In this document: positions 6,471-8,114 of the stretch, piece by piece
Position numbering within the stretch: position 1 is the first letter of the stretch
Layout: every line of letters begins with the position of its first letter
Source of the DNA: a bacterium BMS3Bbin07
Lineage (GTDB): Bacteria > Nitrospirota > Thermodesulfovibrionia > Thermodesulfovibrionales > JdFR-85
Direction of reading: 5' to 3'
Length of the DNA: 8,114 nt
Assembly: GCA_002898135.1 (NCBI GenBank)
Contig: BDTQ01000296.1
Span: 1-8,114 of the forward strand
The notes under the pieces: model-generated
What the model was told of the DNA's origin: nothing
The model's input: the letters and a program-made list of their open reading frames with translations, nothing else
The model's database searches: none
Translations under genes and position numbers: made by a program

Positions 6471-8013
6471 TTTTTACGAAGATTCCATCTATGATTCAGA
6501 TGGTTCAGGTCTGAGGCCTGAAGAGAAGGATATGTATGAAGAGGAGGAGGCAGGGCAGGATGTCAAGGAGGAGCATGACCCGTTAAGGTCCTATATGAAA
6601 GAGATGGGGGCTGTCCCTCTTCTGACCAGGGATGGAGAAGTAGAGATTGCAAAAGAGGTGGAAAGACGCAGGCAACAGCTGACCCTGGCTACATTTTCTG
6701 TTCCTCTGATCCTGAAAAAATTAATAACCCTTGGTGAATTGATAGAACGGGGAGAAGCGCCCCTGGGGGAGATAATACAGACAGAAGGTGATGAGAGTGA
6801 AGAAGACCTGTTGGTCAGGAAAAGGGAGTTTTTTAAACATACCGAGAAGATAAGGGAACTTTTCAACAAAAGGATGCAGCTCCTTGGAGAACTGAGCAGG
6901 GAAGGTCTTAGAAAAAAGCAGGGGTCGGAAAAGATTATCCGTGAGTTGAAAAACAACAGGAAAGACGTTTATGAGGAGATCAAAAACCTGAATCTGAAGG
7001 ATTGTGCTGTAAATACCTTTGCAGACGAATTGAGGAGATTAAGTGACCTGTTGACACAGAATCACAGGAAACTCATGCTGATAAAGAGGAGACTCAGGAA
7101 GAGAAATATCGGGGTTCCGCCAGAAGAAGATATTTATACGTATCCTGAAAAGGTGCAGGGTATATTGAGAGAGTATTTTATGAAACAAGAGGAGATTGCC
7201 GCGATGGAAAAAGAGGTCGGGATGGAAAGTCCGCAACTCAGACACGTGCTCAGGGCAATCCAGAAGGCTGACAAGACCATACACGAGGTCAAATCGAGAC
7301 TTGTTGAGGCCAACCTCAGGCTTGTCATAAGCATTGCAAAGAGATATATCGGCAAGGGGCTCAGCTTCTCGGACCTCATTCAGGAGGGCAACATAGGATT
7401 GATGAGGGCAGTGGACAAGTTTGAATACAGGCGGGGGTATAAGTTCAGTACATACGCCACATGGTGGATCAGACAGGCTATAACAAGGGCTATTGCCGAT
7501 CAATCCCGTACAATAAGAATACCCGTGCACATGATAGAGACAATAAACAAGGTTACAAAGAGTTCGAGGGAACTCGTCCAGGAGTTTGGGAGAGAGCCTT
7601 CTGAGGATGAAATTGCCCAGAAAATAGACATGCCGGAGGCGAGGGTAAAGGAGATACTTAAGATTGCCAAGGAACCGATATCACTTGAATCCCCTGTTGG
7701 TGATGATGAAGACGGTCAGCTCAGGGACTTTATTGAGGATACACTGATGTCTTCTCCCCTTGATGAAGCCATTCATGGAGACCTGAGAAGGAATATTGAG
7801 AAGGTGCTAATGAGCCTGAACCCGAAAGAGGCCGAGGTTATAAGAAAGCGCTACGGCCTTGACGGGTCTAACTTTCCTCATACCCTTGAGCAGGTTGGCA
7901 AGGCCATGGAAGTAACCCGTGAACGGGTGCGACAGATTGAGGTTAAGGCTATAAGGAAACTGAAACACCCTTCAAGAAGCAGGTGGCTTAAGGCCTTTAT
8001 AGAAAGAACTTGA
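6454..8013 (+). CDS. rpoD: RNA polymerase primary sigma factor, sigma-70
   Basis: This is the housekeeping sigma factor that directs RNA polymerase to -10/-35 promoters. The 519 residues begin with a short acidic segment (1-41) instead of a full-size globular region 1.1. Region 1.2 starts at [16 protein letters not shown] (42). A long, basic, helical non-conserved region fills about 75-275. Region 2 starts at [17 protein letters not shown] (284). Region 2.4 has W337, W338, Q341 and T344, the equivalents of the residues that melt and read the -10 element in E. coli. Regions 3.0-3.1 include [14 protein letters not shown] and [16 protein letters not shown]. The region 4.2 helix-turn-helix ([20 protein letters not shown], 477-496) has R489, E490 and R493 for -35 contact. 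A later ATG at 6532 would remove the acidic N-terminus, but 6454 has the better ribosome site. A promoter for the next tRNA overlaps its stop. Confidence 0.98.
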   Translation: MKEYFDFYEDSIYDSDGSGLRPEEKDMYEEEEAGQDVKEEHDPLRSYMKEMGAVPLLTRDGEVEIAKEVERRRQQLTLATFSVPLILKKLITLGELIERGEAPLGEIIQTEGDESEEDLLVRKREFFKHTEKIRELFNKRMQLLGELSREGLRKKQGSEKIIRELKNNRKDVYEEIKNLNLKDCAVNTFADELRRLSDLLTQNHRKLMLIKRRLRKRNIGVPPEEDIYTYPEKVQGILREYFMKQEEIAAMEKEVGMESPQLRHVLRAIQKADKTIHEVKSRLVEANLRLVISIAKRYIGKGLSFSDLIQEGNIGLMRAVDKFEYRRGYKFSTYATWWIRQAITRAIADQSRTIRIPVHMIETINKVTKSSRELVQEFGREPSEDEIAQKIDMPEARVKEILKIAKEPISLESPVGDDEDGQLRDFIEDTLMSSPLDEAIHGDLRRNIEKVLMSLNPKEAEVIRKRYGLDGSNFPHTLEQVGKAMEVTRERVRQIEVKAIRKLKHPSRSRWLKAFIERT

Positions 8014-8039
8014 CCTTATCGATAAAAGATAACTATAGT
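8010..8039 (+). promoter_or_regulatory. Sigma-70 promoter of tRNA-Met overlapping the rpoD stop
   Basis: TTGACC (8010-8015) and TATAGT (8034-8039) are separated by 18 bp. The -35 includes the rpoD TGA (8011-8013). Transcription would begin near 8046, only about 8 nt before the tRNA 5' end. The -10 sequence and spacer length are the same as in the rpsU promoter. No terminator is seen between rpoD and the tRNA, so read-through from rpoD is also possible. Confidence 0.68.
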
Positions 8040-8053
8040 AAAGGCCGTCTTTA

Positions 8054-8114
8054 GGGCCCATAGCTCAGCTGGAAGAGCCACCGGCTCATAACCGGTTGGT
8101 CCCAGGTTCGGGTC
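8054..8114 (+). tRNA. tRNA-Met (anticodon CAU), 3' end cut by the window
   Basis: The visible 61 nt begin with acceptor strand GGGCCCA, then the D arm GCTC-AGCTGGAA-GAGC. The anticodon arm is ACCGG-CTCATAA-CCGGT with CAT at 8087-8089, followed by a short variable loop and the start of the T arm (CCAGG-TTCGGGT). The 3' acceptor strand is outside the window. CAU could mean elongator Met, initiator Met or the Ile2 tRNA that is modified to lysidine. The paired G1 start and anticodon arm look like elongator Met; the missing 3' half would settle it. Confidence 0.9.

Noticed and set aside
7039..7530. 163-codon minus-strand frame within rpoD
   Set aside because: It lies opposite the highly conserved sigma region 2, so the sequence is explained by rpoD.

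Overview
This is a bacterial chromosomal housekeeping segment of moderate GC with AT-rich gaps. All protein genes lie on the plus strand; one tRNA lies on the minus strand. It holds the 3' end of a PSP1/RicT-family gene, metG, tRNA-Ser(UGA) on the minus strand, rpsU, yqeY, a palindromic intergenic repeat, a divergent NIF3-like gene, dnaG, rpoD and the start of tRNA-Met(CAU). There are no phage, plasmid or insertion-sequence genes. The PSP1-metG pair, the rpsU-yqeY-dnaG-rpoD order, the type of NIF3-like protein and the full-length primary sigma factor suggest a Gram-negative, probably anaerobic lineage. My best guess is Nitrospirota (Thermodesulfovibrio relatives), with Desulfobacterota as the alternative. 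This is inferred from gene order and protein flavour and was not checked by a search.

Left part (1-2728): the PSP1/RicT-type protein carries two CGR..CC cysteine motifs and a long disordered basic tail. Its stop is 2 nt from metG, so the two are probably co-transcribed. metG encodes a class I methionyl-tRNA synthetase with a C-terminal tRNA-binding domain; one of its four zinc-knuckle positions is Asp. A tRNA-Ser with an encoded CCA end runs toward metG on the opposite strand.

Middle and right part (2729-8013): a near-consensus extended -10 promoter starts a macromolecular synthesis block of the kind known as rpsU-dnaG-rpoD in E. coli. Here yqeY follows rpsU with no gap (TAAATG). A 143-bp nested palindrome and a NIF3-like gene then lie between yqeY and dnaG. 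dnaG has no visible Shine-Dalgarno, while rpoD has a strong one inside the dnaG end and overlaps dnaG by 17 nt. The block therefore joins translation (bS21), replication priming (DnaG) and transcription initiation (sigma-70).

Right edge (8010-8114): a second good sigma-70 promoter overlaps the rpoD stop codon and leads into an elongator-type tRNA-Met cut by the window end.

The least explained part is 3530-3721. It is a compact palindromic element whose two arms are each built of three 9-nt tandem units. I see no convincing new multi-gene system in this window.
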